A stretch of DNA of 8,386 nucleotides from an uncultured Eubacteriales bacterium (lineage in GTDB: Bacteria; Bacillota; Clostridia; Lachnospirales; Anaerotignaceae), in contig URLB01000092.1 in NCBI GenBank assembly GCA_900548595.1, positions 1 through 8,386 of the forward strand, written 5' to 3'. Below, piece by piece: positions 1 through 5,781 of the stretch. How positions within the stretch are numbered: the stretch's first letter is position 1; each line of letters starts with the position of its first letter. The translations under genes and the position numbers were made by a program. The notes beneath the pieces are model-generated. The model was given only the letters and a program-made list of their open reading frames with translations. It did not search any database and was not told the DNA's origin.

Positions 1-340
1 CCCAGTGCGAACCGGTAACAGACGTCATAAGATATTCATAGTCAACCCTTCCCATATATATGGTTGCGTCCTTCGGCATTATCGTTGCGGCAAGCCCTAC
101 ATGGTCGCTGTGCAGATGAGTAAGATAGAGATCCGTATTATTTATATCTATCTCCAGCTCGTCAAGACCTTTTCTTATGGCTTCCTCACACTCGGGTCTG
201 TTAAATCCGGTATCTATTATGAGGTTTCTTTTATCGGTTTTAATAACGAAACAATTAAGGTTCTGCAAAGGATTATCCGGCAGCGGAACAAATATTTTAT
301 AAATGTCCGGATTTGAGTAAACTTTTTCGTACACGATCAT
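1..340 (-). CDS. MBL-fold metallo-hydrolase, N-terminal part (runs off left edge)
   Basis: Read leftward from the ATG at 338-340, this frame stays open to the window edge, giving 113 codons with no stop. The product begins MIVYEKVYSNPDIYKIF. It carries two signatures of the metallo-beta-lactamase fold: a strand ending in IIDTGF (about residues 41-46) and the metal-binding motif THLHSDHVGL (residues 74-83, with His75, His77, Asp79 and His80), which holds a di-metal centre, usually zinc. The start is supported by an AGGGGGA ribosome binding site just upstream on the minus strand. The fold covers hydrolases of thioesters, lactones, phosphodiesters and other substrates. The substrate-defining C-terminal part lies outside the window, so I give no specific function. 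It is probably cytosolic, since no signal peptide is visible. It is divergent from the msrA gene. Confidence 0.85.
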   Translation of the reverse strand, partial: MIVYEKVYSNPDIYKIFVPLPDNPLQNLNCFVIKTDKRNLIIDTGFNRPECEEAIRKGLDELEIDINNTDLYLTHLHSDHVGLAATIMPKDATIYMGRVDYEYLMTSVTGSHW

Positions 341-419
341 TCCCCCTGTTAAAAGCTTATTTTTTTAATTTTAACCTATCTTCATCCGCCTTTCAATGAT
401 TTTCTTTGTCTTCACGGGT

Positions 420-450
420 TATATACTCAGCCGAGTTTTAATGCTGTCAA
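420..450 (-). promoter_or_regulatory. Possible promoter of the MBL-fold hydrolase gene
   Basis: On the minus strand a perfect TTGACA -35 box (445-450) is followed, after a long 19-bp spacer, by TATATA (420-425). It lies about 80 bp upstream of the hydrolase start codon. The perfect -35 argues for it; the long spacer and imperfect -10 argue against it. Confidence 0.4.
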
Positions 451-515
451 TTACATTACTTTAATATGGATTAGTTTTTTATACATGTTTATTTAGTTCA
501 GTATGATTTTCGGCA

Positions 516-544
516 TTGAAAATTTGCCTGTTCAACAATATAAT
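516..544 (+). promoter_or_regulatory. Sigma-A-type promoter of msrA
   Basis: TTGAAA (516-521), a 17-bp spacer and a perfect TATAAT (539-544) give a near-consensus vegetative promoter. Transcription would start near 551, leaving a leader of about 30 nt that contains an AAGGAG ribosome binding site (568-573), 8 nt before the ATG at 582. I saw no operator palindrome overlapping it. The rest of the 341-581 interval is AT-rich and shows no other gene or RNA that I recognise. Confidence 0.75.
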
Positions 545-581
545 TACAATAATTAAAAAATCAATCTAAGGAGATGACCTA

Positions 582-1517
582 ATGAACGAAACAATATATC
601 TTGCCGGAGGCTGTTTTTGGGGTCTTCAAAAATATTTGGACGACGAAGTCGACGGTATCATATCAACGGAAGTCGGCTATGCCAACGGGTATTTCGATAC
701 GGTAACATACAGGGAAGTATGCGAAACGGACACAGGTTTTTGCGAAGCCGTAAAGGTTATATACGATACCGATAAAATAAGTTTGGACTCTCTTTTAAAC
801 GAATATTATTATACAATTGATCCCACGTCGGTAAACCGTCAGGGAAACGATACAGGCAGTCAATACAGAACGGGAATATATTATACGATAGATGAACAGA
901 AACCTGTAATAGAAGCCTCACTGGCAGAACTGCAAAAAAGTTATAATAAAAAAATAGCTGTCGAATGTCTGCCTATTACAAAGTTTATTTCCGCAGAGCT
1001 TTATCATCAAAAATATCTGGACAAAAATCCATACGGTTACTGCCATATCAATTTCGATAAAATAAGAAAACTGAAGGCTGCAATTGTCGACCCGTCGCTT
1101 TATGAAAAGAAGTCCGCCAAACAGCTGAAAGAAATTTTAAGTAAAAAAGAGTATGCGGTAACACAAAACAACGAAGACGACGCACCATACGGCAAATACA
1201 GCTCCGACGAAAATCGCAAAGGAATTTATACGGATATAACTACGGGAGAACCGCTTTTCAGCTCATCCGATAAAATTGACGGTCAAAACGGTTATCCATG
1301 TTTTTCAAAACCAATAGATCCTAATGTAATAACCGAAATACCGGATTTTGACGATGAAAAGGTTAAAATTATAAGCCGAGTCGGTAAAGCATATCTCGGA
1401 TATTATTATAAAAATTCCGTTTATATAATAAACGGCTCTTCGCTGTATTTCGTTCCTTATGAAAACATGGAAGGCGAAGGCTACGGATACCTGCTGAAGA
1501 ACTTGAACTTCTGTTGA
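582..1517 (+). CDS. msrA: Peptide-methionine (S)-S-oxide reductase MsrA fused to a degenerate MsrB domain
   Basis: This is a cytosolic repair enzyme of 311 residues with no signal peptide. The MsrA domain (about residues 1-165) reduces methionine-S-sulfoxide in proteins. It retains the family's catalytic set: Cys11, Phe12 and Trp13 in GCFWG, Tyr43, Glu55, and Asp90 and Tyr95 in GNDTGSQY. The usual GHAE around the Glu reads GFCE here. Residues about 187-295 clearly derive from MsrB, the R-sulfoxide reductase (EYAVTQ, GIYTDITTGEPLFSS, DKIDG). However, the usual RYCxNS active site reads VYIINGSS, with Ile282 in place of Cys, and the usual HLGHVF reads YLGYYY, with both His replaced. The MsrB half is therefore probably not catalytic. 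The start is set by AAGGAG 8 nt upstream. It has its own promoter and no clear terminator; the hairpin-rich element begins 33 bp after the stop. Confidence 0.93.
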   Translation: MNETIYLAGGCFWGLQKYLDDEVDGIISTEVGYANGYFDTVTYREVCETDTGFCEAVKVIYDTDKISLDSLLNEYYYTIDPTSVNRQGNDTGSQYRTGIYYTIDEQKPVIEASLAELQKSYNKKIAVECLPITKFISAELYHQKYLDKNPYGYCHINFDKIRKLKAAIVDPSLYEKKSAKQLKEILSKKEYAVTQNNEDDAPYGKYSSDENRKGIYTDITTGEPLFSSSDKIDGQNGYPCFSKPIDPNVITEIPDFDDEKVKIISRVGKAYLGYYYKNSVYIINGSSLYFVPYENMEGEGYGYLLKNLNFC

Positions 1518-1550
1518 CATGTATACAGTTATTCTTTAAACTGAAAATTT

Positions 1551-1569
1551 ACTAAGGGAGTTTATGTCC
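1551..1569 (+). repeat. Left terminal inverted repeat
   Basis: This 19-bp sequence is perfectly complementary to 1795-1813. The match stops at both outer and inner neighbours (1550 against 1814, and 1570 against 1794), so 19 bp is the exact perfect length. Its first 8 bases, ACTAAGGG, also pair with CCCTTAGT at 1568-1575, forming an alternative local hairpin. Confidence 0.9.
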
Positions 1570-1794
1570 CTTAGTTGAAGGTGTCGACAAAATCGACACC
1601 TTTCGTCGGAATCAGGATTCCTACGAGTTGATACAGTTGCAAAAACAGACAGATTTCATCAGCAAAAATGCTTTGAAACTTGCTGTTTTCCTCGGCAGAA
1701 ATGAATTCTGCCTACGGATTCCACTCGGGAAACGGAGCTGTTTCCCGAACCATTCCGCTATCCGAAAATCCGTTTGTCTACAATCTATACAAAC

Positions 1795-1813
1795 GGACAT
1801 AAACTCCCTTAGT
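1795..1813 (-). repeat. Right terminal inverted repeat
   Basis: This is the reverse complement of 1551-1569 over all 19 bp. It is followed by a run of six T from 1813 onward and then, 3 bp outside the repeat, by the recombinase stop codon (1817-1819, minus strand). Confidence 0.9.
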
Positions 1814-1816
1814 TTT

Positions 1817-3013
1817 TTATTTGAAATTTATGCTTAGTTCTTTTCCGTCCCATAATATAAGCAAATTATCTCTTATTTCCTTTTTCATAAAAAAAATATC
1901 GTCTTTCTCCTTTAGAAACTTTTTTATTTTCTCATCCGCTACTACTCCGTTAAGATTTTTGCACAGACAACCTTCTTTTCGCCTTTTTCGCCTGCATATA
2001 TAGTCAAATCCCCTTCCTCCGCTTCTTTTTACCGCATACATTTTCTCTCCACACAGACCGCATATTATCGCTCCCGAAGCCAACGCCGCCCCTCTTAAAA
2101 GTCCTCTGCGGTCAAAAGCTGCGTCTGTTCTCAGCATTTCCTGTATTTTTATCCATCTCTCACCCGAAATAATCGGTAAGTGTTTTCCTACCGCTATAAT
2201 TATATTGTCATCGTCGTTTTTGTTGTAAGATATCAGTCCTCTTTTGCAAACCTCTCCGTATACTTTTATATTTCTATTTTCAAAATATTCAAACGCCTTT
2301 TTATCGGCTCTGCAATAGACAGGATTTGACAGTATATCTTTAACAGCCTGATTTGTAAAATCAAGTCCGTTTTTTGTTTTAAGCTCCATATCATTTACAA
2401 TATCGGTTGTCCTTGACAGGCTTTCCGACTTTTCAAACGCTTTGAATATTCTTTCCACTGTTTCCAGTTCGCCATTGCTTTTCAAAAAACATGCGTATTT
2501 AGTTCTGCCGCCGCATGTGTATGCCTCCCTTACGGAACTATATCCAAGGGGCGTGTTGCCCCCGAGCCACCTGCCCGTTTTTGCCAGCATAAGCATATTA
2601 TCCCTGACGCGTTCTCCTATAGTCTCCCTCTCCAGCTGGGAAAACACACTGGCTATATACATCATTGCTTTCCCCATCGGTTTAGATGTATCAAATTCCT
2701 CCTTAATACATATAAAACCTGTTTTGTTCCTGTTCATCATTTCTACAAGAGCCGAAAAATCGCTTACGCTCCTGCTCAACCTATCCAGTCTGTAGCAGAC
2801 TACATAATCCAGTTTTTTTATATCCTCGGTCATTTTTCTAAACATCGGTCTGGCTGTATTTTTACCGGAATATCCCTCGTCCTCGTATATTATTATTTTA
2901 TTGTTATCTCCGAATCTGTTTCGTATGTACTCTCTGCACATTTCCAACTGGTTTTCTACAGACTCCCCTTTATCTGTCAAAACGGATTTTCTGCAATAAA
3001 TTCCAAAAACCAT
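1817..3013 (-). CDS. Serine recombinase, large-serine-recombinase family, short form
   Basis: This 398-residue DNA recombinase cuts and rejoins DNA through a serine nucleophile. The N-terminal resolvase domain (about 1-150) shows GIYCRKS with the presumed catalytic Ser10 and neighbouring Arg8, then YRLDRLSRS (residues 74-82) and FSQLERETIGERVRDN (124-139), typical of the catalytic core and the helix that follows it. The recombinase domain follows (about 155-300), then a zinc ribbon with Cys318 and Cys321 paired with Cys340 and Cys349 or Cys351. Large serine integrases usually run to 450 residues or more, with a coiled coil inserted in the zinc domain; I see no such segment here. It could be a short natural variant or a 3'-eroded gene. 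The start is supported by GGAGAA upstream. No attachment site, excision factor or other phage gene is nearby, so it is an orphan or the relic of an element. Confidence 0.88.
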   Translation of the reverse strand: MVFGIYCRKSVLTDKGESVENQLEMCREYIRNRFGDNNKIIIYEDEGYSGKNTARPMFRKMTEDIKKLDYVVCYRLDRLSRSVSDFSALVEMMNRNKTGFICIKEEFDTSKPMGKAMMYIASVFSQLERETIGERVRDNMLMLAKTGRWLGGNTPLGYSSVREAYTCGGRTKYACFLKSNGELETVERIFKAFEKSESLSRTTDIVNDMELKTKNGLDFTNQAVKDILSNPVYCRADKKAFEYFENRNIKVYGEVCKRGLISYNKNDDDNIIIAVGKHLPIISGERWIKIQEMLRTDAAFDRRGLLRGAALASGAIICGLCGEKMYAVKRSGGRGFDYICRRKRRKEGCLCKNLNGVVADEKIKKFLKEKDDIFFMKKEIRDNLLILWDGKELSINFK

Positions 3014-3074
3014 AATATTCTCCGAAAACTTATGTTATTATATTTATATACAACCAGCGACGGAGGTATTAACA
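3014..3074. promoter_or_regulatory. Short divergent control region, recombinase / HD hydrolase
   Basis: Only 61 bp separate the two divergent start codons, so control signals for both genes must overlap here or reach into the coding regions. On the minus strand TATAAT (3037-3042) could be the -10 box of the recombinase, but I find no good -35 at 17 bp from it. On the plus strand the HD gene has GGAGG (3062-3066), 8 nt before its ATG, and only a weak promoter candidate (TTCTCC, 17 bp, TATTTA). Confidence 0.35.
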
Positions 3075-3497
3075 ATGCTTATAAACAAAGCGATAGAAAC
3101 AGCCGCAAAAGCCCATGACGGACAATATGATAAAGGCGGAGAGCCGTATATATACCACCCCTTAAGGGTAATGCTGTATGCAAACGGAGATGAAAATGTA
3201 AAGTGCGCCGCAGTTTTGCACGATGTAATCGAAGATACAAAAATTACCGAACGGGAGCTTGCCGAAATAGGCTTCGGAAAAGATATACTGGAAGCGTTAA
3301 GACTGCTTACACGGCAACCCGATGACGATTACATGGATTATATACAAAGGCTTAAACATAATCCCATGGCAAAGACTGTAAAGCTTGCAGACCTTAAAGA
3401 CAATATGGATATGTCAAGAATAAAAAATCCTACGGAAATGGATTTTAAAAGACTGGAAAAGTATAAAAAAGCAAAGGCAATACTTGAAAAACCATAA
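3075..3497 (+). CDS. HD-domain phosphohydrolase, Rel/SpoT hydrolase-like (possible small alarmone hydrolase)
   Basis: The protein is 140 residues long and consists of one HD domain, which uses a metal ion to hydrolyse phosphate esters. The pattern follows the hydrolase half of Rel/SpoT: AAKAHDGQ (11-17), GGEPYIYHPLRV (21-32, with His28), LHDVIEDT (48-55, with His49 and Asp50 plus the Glu53-Asp54 pair of the HDxxED motif) and KLADLKDN (103-110, with Asp106). In Rel enzymes these residues bind manganese and remove pyrophosphate from (p)ppGpp. There is no synthetase or TGS domain, so a free-standing hydrolase of the MESH1 type is the closest model. Hydrolysis of another nucleotide is equally possible, and I infer the substrate only from motifs. 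The start is set by GGAGG 8 nt upstream, and a strong terminator follows the stop. Confidence 0.85.
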   Translation: MLINKAIETAAKAHDGQYDKGGEPYIYHPLRVMLYANGDENVKCAAVLHDVIEDTKITERELAEIGFGKDILEALRLLTRQPDDDYMDYIQRLKHNPMAKTVKLADLKDNMDMSRIKNPTEMDFKRLEKYKKAKAILEKP

Positions 3498-3512
3498 GAT
3501 AGGGAAAAAATT

Positions 3513-3543
3513 AAGCGGCGATAAAAACCATCGCCGCTTTTTT
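3513..3543. terminator. Rho-independent terminator, probably bidirectional
   Basis: A 10-bp stem (AAGCGGCGAT at 3513-3522 with ATCGCCGCTT at 3530-3539) has a 7-nt loop and runs into six T (3538-3543). It sits 16 bp after the HD hydrolase stop. A-rich sequence on the other side (3501-3514) gives a T tract on the minus strand, so it can also stop transcripts of the convergent membrane-protein gene. Confidence 0.92.
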
Positions 3544-3544
3544 A

Positions 3545-3817
3545 CTATTTATTTTGTACTTCGCTTTCACCGTCTTTTTGTTTCCGAATACCGCTGTCGT
3601 CCTTTTTCAATATCTCATAAATAGATACAAGACAAAAAGCCATAAAAGATATTGTAATGAGCGCCAAACTTAATCCGCCGTCAATACCCGAGATAAACAT
3701 ATTTGACCTTGAAACAAGCGCCAGTAAGTAAAGAAAAAAGGAAAATATGCTTCTTAATACAGCAGCTATCGGAAAGGAAAAAATCAAAAGGATTTTGTAA
3801 ACTTTCAATGATTTCAT
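3545..3817 (-). CDS. Small two-helix membrane protein of unknown function
   Basis: I do not recognise this 90-residue protein. It has a long hydrophobic stretch at about residues 8-35, interrupted by Arg22, and a second at about 49-69, followed by a charged, mostly hydrophilic tail (KKDDSGIRKQKDGESEVQNK, residues 71-90). This suggests two membrane-spanning helices with the tail in the cytoplasm. It has no cleavable signal peptide, lipobox or Cys motif. Evidence that it is a real gene: a strong GGGAGG ribosome binding site 5 nt before the ATG, a plausible promoter upstream and a terminator just beyond its stop. It appears to be transcribed alone. Small transporter subunits, holins and toxin-like peptides can share this shape, but nothing in the sequence chooses among them. 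Confidence 0.7.
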   Translation of the reverse strand: MKSLKVYKILLIFSFPIAAVLRSIFSFFLYLLALVSRSNMFISGIDGGLSLALITISFMAFCLVSIYEILKKDDSGIRKQKDGESEVQNK

Positions 3818-3870
3818 AATAACCTCCCTGCATCATAAAAAACGCCGAGTTATACTGCCTTTATAATATA

Positions 3871-3898
3871 AATATACCAAGATTAATATTTTTTTCAA
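3871..3898 (-). promoter_or_regulatory. Likely promoter of the small membrane-protein gene
   Basis: On the minus strand TTGAAA (3893-3898), a 16-bp spacer and TATATT (3871-3876) lie about 55 bp upstream of the start codon. The surrounding DNA is very AT-rich, so chance matches are likely; the spacing and position support it moderately. Confidence 0.5.
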
Positions 3899-3952
3899 TA
3901 TTTTACAGCCGATATTTTCGTTTATGTTAATGCAAAGACTATATTGGCATTT

Positions 3953-4621
3953 TTATATGAAACGATTTATTATTTCTCCTGACCAGCCTAAAATAAATTC
4001 AGATAGTTCGTCAAATTCTTCTTTTTCAATTTTTTCCGCTCTTCTCAGCCGCTTATAAGTTTCTATTATTTTTTTCTCTTTATCGCCTACTGCCTTAAAA
4101 AGCTCGTCCTTATTTCTTATATAATTTCCCGAATTTATATAGCATAGAGCCTGTACCGAAAAGCAAGCCGACTTATATAATGCTTTCAATATTTCCACAT
4201 CTTTTTCATGCAGTATATTATGGACGCATGCATGGTATACATTGCACGCTCCCAAGTGCAGAGCGCGTCTTGCTTCTTCATTGCCTATGAGCGGAAGAAT
4301 GTAGTCTATATTTCCTTTAAATGCAACAGTATCAAAATAAAACTGAAAAAGGTCGGCTCTGTCCCAATTTATAAGTTCTTCTTTGCCCGATAAAAAGCCG
4401 CACAGCCTGTCTCTGTATTCTATGTCCGAAACCGCCTCGTCATATTTTTTAAGGTCGTCCGCAGTAAGCTTGTCAAATATAACTACAACGTCTATGTCGC
4501 TTTTATCATCAGCCTCTCCTCTGGAGCAGCTTCCCTGTATTCCGATAAAATCTATTCTGTTTCCAAAGCTTTTTTCAAGTCTGTCCGAAAAAATTTCCAG
4601 CCAATTTTCAATATCAATCAT
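3953..4621 (-). CDS. Nucleotidyltransferase-domain protein with helical C-terminal domain
   Basis: The protein has 222 residues. The N-terminal half (about 1-110) is a polymerase-beta-type nucleotidyltransferase fold with the signature GSCSRGEADDKSDIDVVV (residues 30-47). Gly30-Ser31 would bind the nucleotide phosphates and Asp42 and Asp44 the metal, with Asp90 a candidate third acidic residue. Such enzymes transfer a nucleoside monophosphate to a drug, protein or RNA. The C-terminal half (about 115-222) is helical, with LKALYKSACFSVQALCYINS (145-164), similar in character to the HEPN/KNTase_C-type halves of antibiotic nucleotidyltransferases. I cannot tell whether it acts on an aminoglycoside or something else, and resistance should not be assumed. 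AAGGAG lies 8 nt before the ATG. It follows potD by 86 bp on the same strand, directly behind a terminator, with no clear promoter of its own. Confidence 0.8.
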   Translation of the reverse strand: MIDIENWLEIFSDRLEKSFGNRIDFIGIQGSCSRGEADDKSDIDVVVIFDKLTADDLKKYDEAVSDIEYRDRLCGFLSGKEELINWDRADLFQFYFDTVAFKGNIDYILPLIGNEEARRALHLGACNVYHACVHNILHEKDVEILKALYKSACFSVQALCYINSGNYIRNKDELFKAVGDKEKKIIETYKRLRRAEKIEKEEFDELSEFILGWSGEIINRFI

Positions 4622-4640
4622 ATTTTCATCTCCTTAGCAC

Positions 4641-4697
4641 ACAAAAAGGCGTCCGCCTCTGTCCGTTGAAAAATCAAAGGACAGTTTCAGACGCCTT
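4641..4697 (-). terminator. Terminator at the end of the pot operon
   Basis: This is a long nested hairpin: AAGGCGTC (4646-4653) with GACGCCTT (4690-4697), CTGTCC (4659-4664) with GGACAG (4679-4684), and TTGA (4666-4669) with TCAA (4674-4677) around an AAAA loop. On the minus strand the stem is followed by TTTTTGTGTG, so it terminates transcription coming from potD. The nucleotidyltransferase ribosome binding site comes only a few bases later. Confidence 0.85.
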
Positions 4698-4707
4698 AAA
4701 TATATTT

Positions 4708-5781
4708 TTACTGAGCCTTTACTTTAAGCCAAAGCTGGCTGAGTTTCTGTCTCATAACTTCGTTGTCTTCAAACACTTCATCTTTCTCATAGCTTTCTCT
4801 GGGGAGGTATGCGGCGTTTCCTGCATACTCTGTTTCAGCTACCTCTTTAAGTACTTCATCGTTTGTTGACGCATATCCTACTGTTACAGTGTTATCATAG
4901 GCAGCGTCATAGCTGAGCATATAGTTGATAAACTCATACGCAAGCTTAGGATTTTCCGCATTTGTGGGTATACACATTGCGTCGCACCATACGTTTGTAC
5001 CTTCTTTAGGCATTGTAAACGCCATATCGGGATTTTCATCAAGTATTACGGCTGCGTCTCCGCTGTATACAACAGCTATATCCTTTGTTCCGTTCATCAT
5101 GCTGTCTATTACTTCGTCGGTAACATAAGCGGGATCCATAGTGTCGTTCAGTTCAAGAAGCCACTGATATGCTTCCTCTATTTCGGCGTCATCCTGTGTA
5201 TTCATTGAATATCCGAGAGATTTAAGAGCCACCATGAAAGAATCTCTTTCGGAGTCATACATATAAATGTTTCCGGCGTAATTTGTATCCTTAAGTATTT
5301 CATATCCTTTTTCTTCTATAAGTTCGGTAGGTACGTTCTGCTGGTTGTATACAAGTCCTACCGTACCCCAGAAATAAGGAACGGAATATTCGTTTTCAGG
5401 GTCGTAAGCAAGATTTTTTACGCCGTCTGTCAATACTTCCATGTTAGGTATAAGACTCTTGTCAAGGGGCTGAAGCATTTCTTCGCCTATAAGTCTCTGT
5501 ATCATATAGTCGGAAGGAACAATAACGTCATAAGAATCTCCGGCAGCAAGCTTTGTATACATCATTTCATTGGAATCGCAGTATTCAACTATAACGTCTA
5601 CTCCAAACTGCTCCTCAAAATTCTGTATTACGTTTTCTCCGAGATATTCTCCCCATGTAAACAGTTTAAGTGTTTTGGAGCCGTATTTTTCCACAGGATC
5701 TTCAGCAGGCGCCGAAGACGATGAGCCGCAGCCCGATAACAGTAATAATGAACTTAACACAACAGGTAAAATTTTTTTCAT
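4708..5781 (-). CDS. potD: Spermidine/putrescine ABC transporter, substrate-binding lipoprotein PotD
   Basis: The 357-residue extracytoplasmic receptor captures polyamines and delivers them to PotB-PotC. The first 18 residues form a lipoprotein signal (MKKI, a hydrophobic run, then the lipobox LSGC), so Cys18 would be lipidated and anchor the protein to the outer face of the membrane. A Ser/Ala-rich linker follows. Motifs match PotD: LFTWGEYL (40-47, Trp43 and Tyr46), VPSDYMI (88-94), DSERDSF (176-182), VVYSGDAA (237-244), VWCDAMCIP (264-272, Trp265 and Asp267) and VGYASTN (301-307, Tyr303). Several of these correspond to polyamine-contacting positions of the E. coli protein. The length is normal. 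Its ATG overlaps the potC stop by 4 bp, so the two are translationally coupled. It is the last gene of the operon and is followed by a terminator. Which polyamine is preferred cannot be read here. Confidence 0.95.
   Translation of the reverse strand: MKKILPVVLSSLLLLSGCGSSSSAPAEDPVEKYGSKTLKLFTWGEYLGENVIQNFEEQFGVDVIVEYCDSNEMMYTKLAAGDSYDVIVPSDYMIQRLIGEEMLQPLDKSLIPNMEVLTDGVKNLAYDPENEYSVPYFWGTVGLVYNQQNVPTELIEEKGYEILKDTNYAGNIYMYDSERDSFMVALKSLGYSMNTQDDAEIEEAYQWLLELNDTMDPAYVTDEVIDSMMNGTKDIAVVYSGDAAVILDENPDMAFTMPKEGTNVWCDAMCIPTNAENPKLAYEFINYMLSYDAAYDNTVTVGYASTNDEVLKEVAETEYAGNAAYLPRESYEKDEVFEDNEVMRQKLSQLWLKVKAQ

Larger units (their letters stand above)
1551..1813. mobile_element. MITE-like element or structured RNA with 19-bp inverted ends
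   Basis: The element is bounded by a perfect inverted pair, ACTAAGGGAGTTTATGTCC at 1551-1569 and its reverse complement at 1795-1813. Inside, a chain of hairpins can be read directly. The arms are 1578-1587 with 1593-1602; 1604-1613 with 1616-1625 (one mismatch pair); 1642-1648 with 1683-1689, which encloses smaller stems 1654-1658/1674-1678 and 1661-1664/1669-1672; 1694-1700 with 1706-1712; 1725-1733 with 1740-1748; and 1769-1777 with 1789-1797. The last pair overlaps the right inverted end by 3 bp. Short size, inverted ends and no convincing gene fit a non-autonomous MITE. The same layout would also fold as a multibranched RNA closed by a long stem. Only a TTT is shared by the two flanks, so no target-site duplication can be claimed. 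It fills almost all of the 299-bp gap between msrA and the recombinase. Confidence 0.7.

Noticed and set aside
5..316. A plus-strand open frame at the left edge
   Set aside because: The minus strand of the same segment encodes the THLHSDH metal-binding motif, and the plus frame has no recognisable feature.
1400..1440. Frameshift or selenocysteine as the reason for the missing MsrB cysteine
   Set aside because: The codon is ATA and the reading frame is continuous with recognisable MsrB sequence on both sides, so this is substitution and not a sequencing shift or UGA recoding.
1578..1604. A terminator for msrA at the first hairpin of the element
   Set aside because: The 10-bp stem is good, but only three T follow it, and the hairpin belongs to the larger structured element.
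1545..1820. A target-site duplication around the inverted-repeat element
   Set aside because: The two flanks share only TTT in AT-rich DNA, which is not distinguishable from chance.
1628..1837. A 69-codon plus-strand open frame inside the hairpin element
   Set aside because: It has no ribosome binding site, its sequence is dictated by the palindromes, and it runs past the element's right end into the 3' end of the recombinase gene on the other strand.
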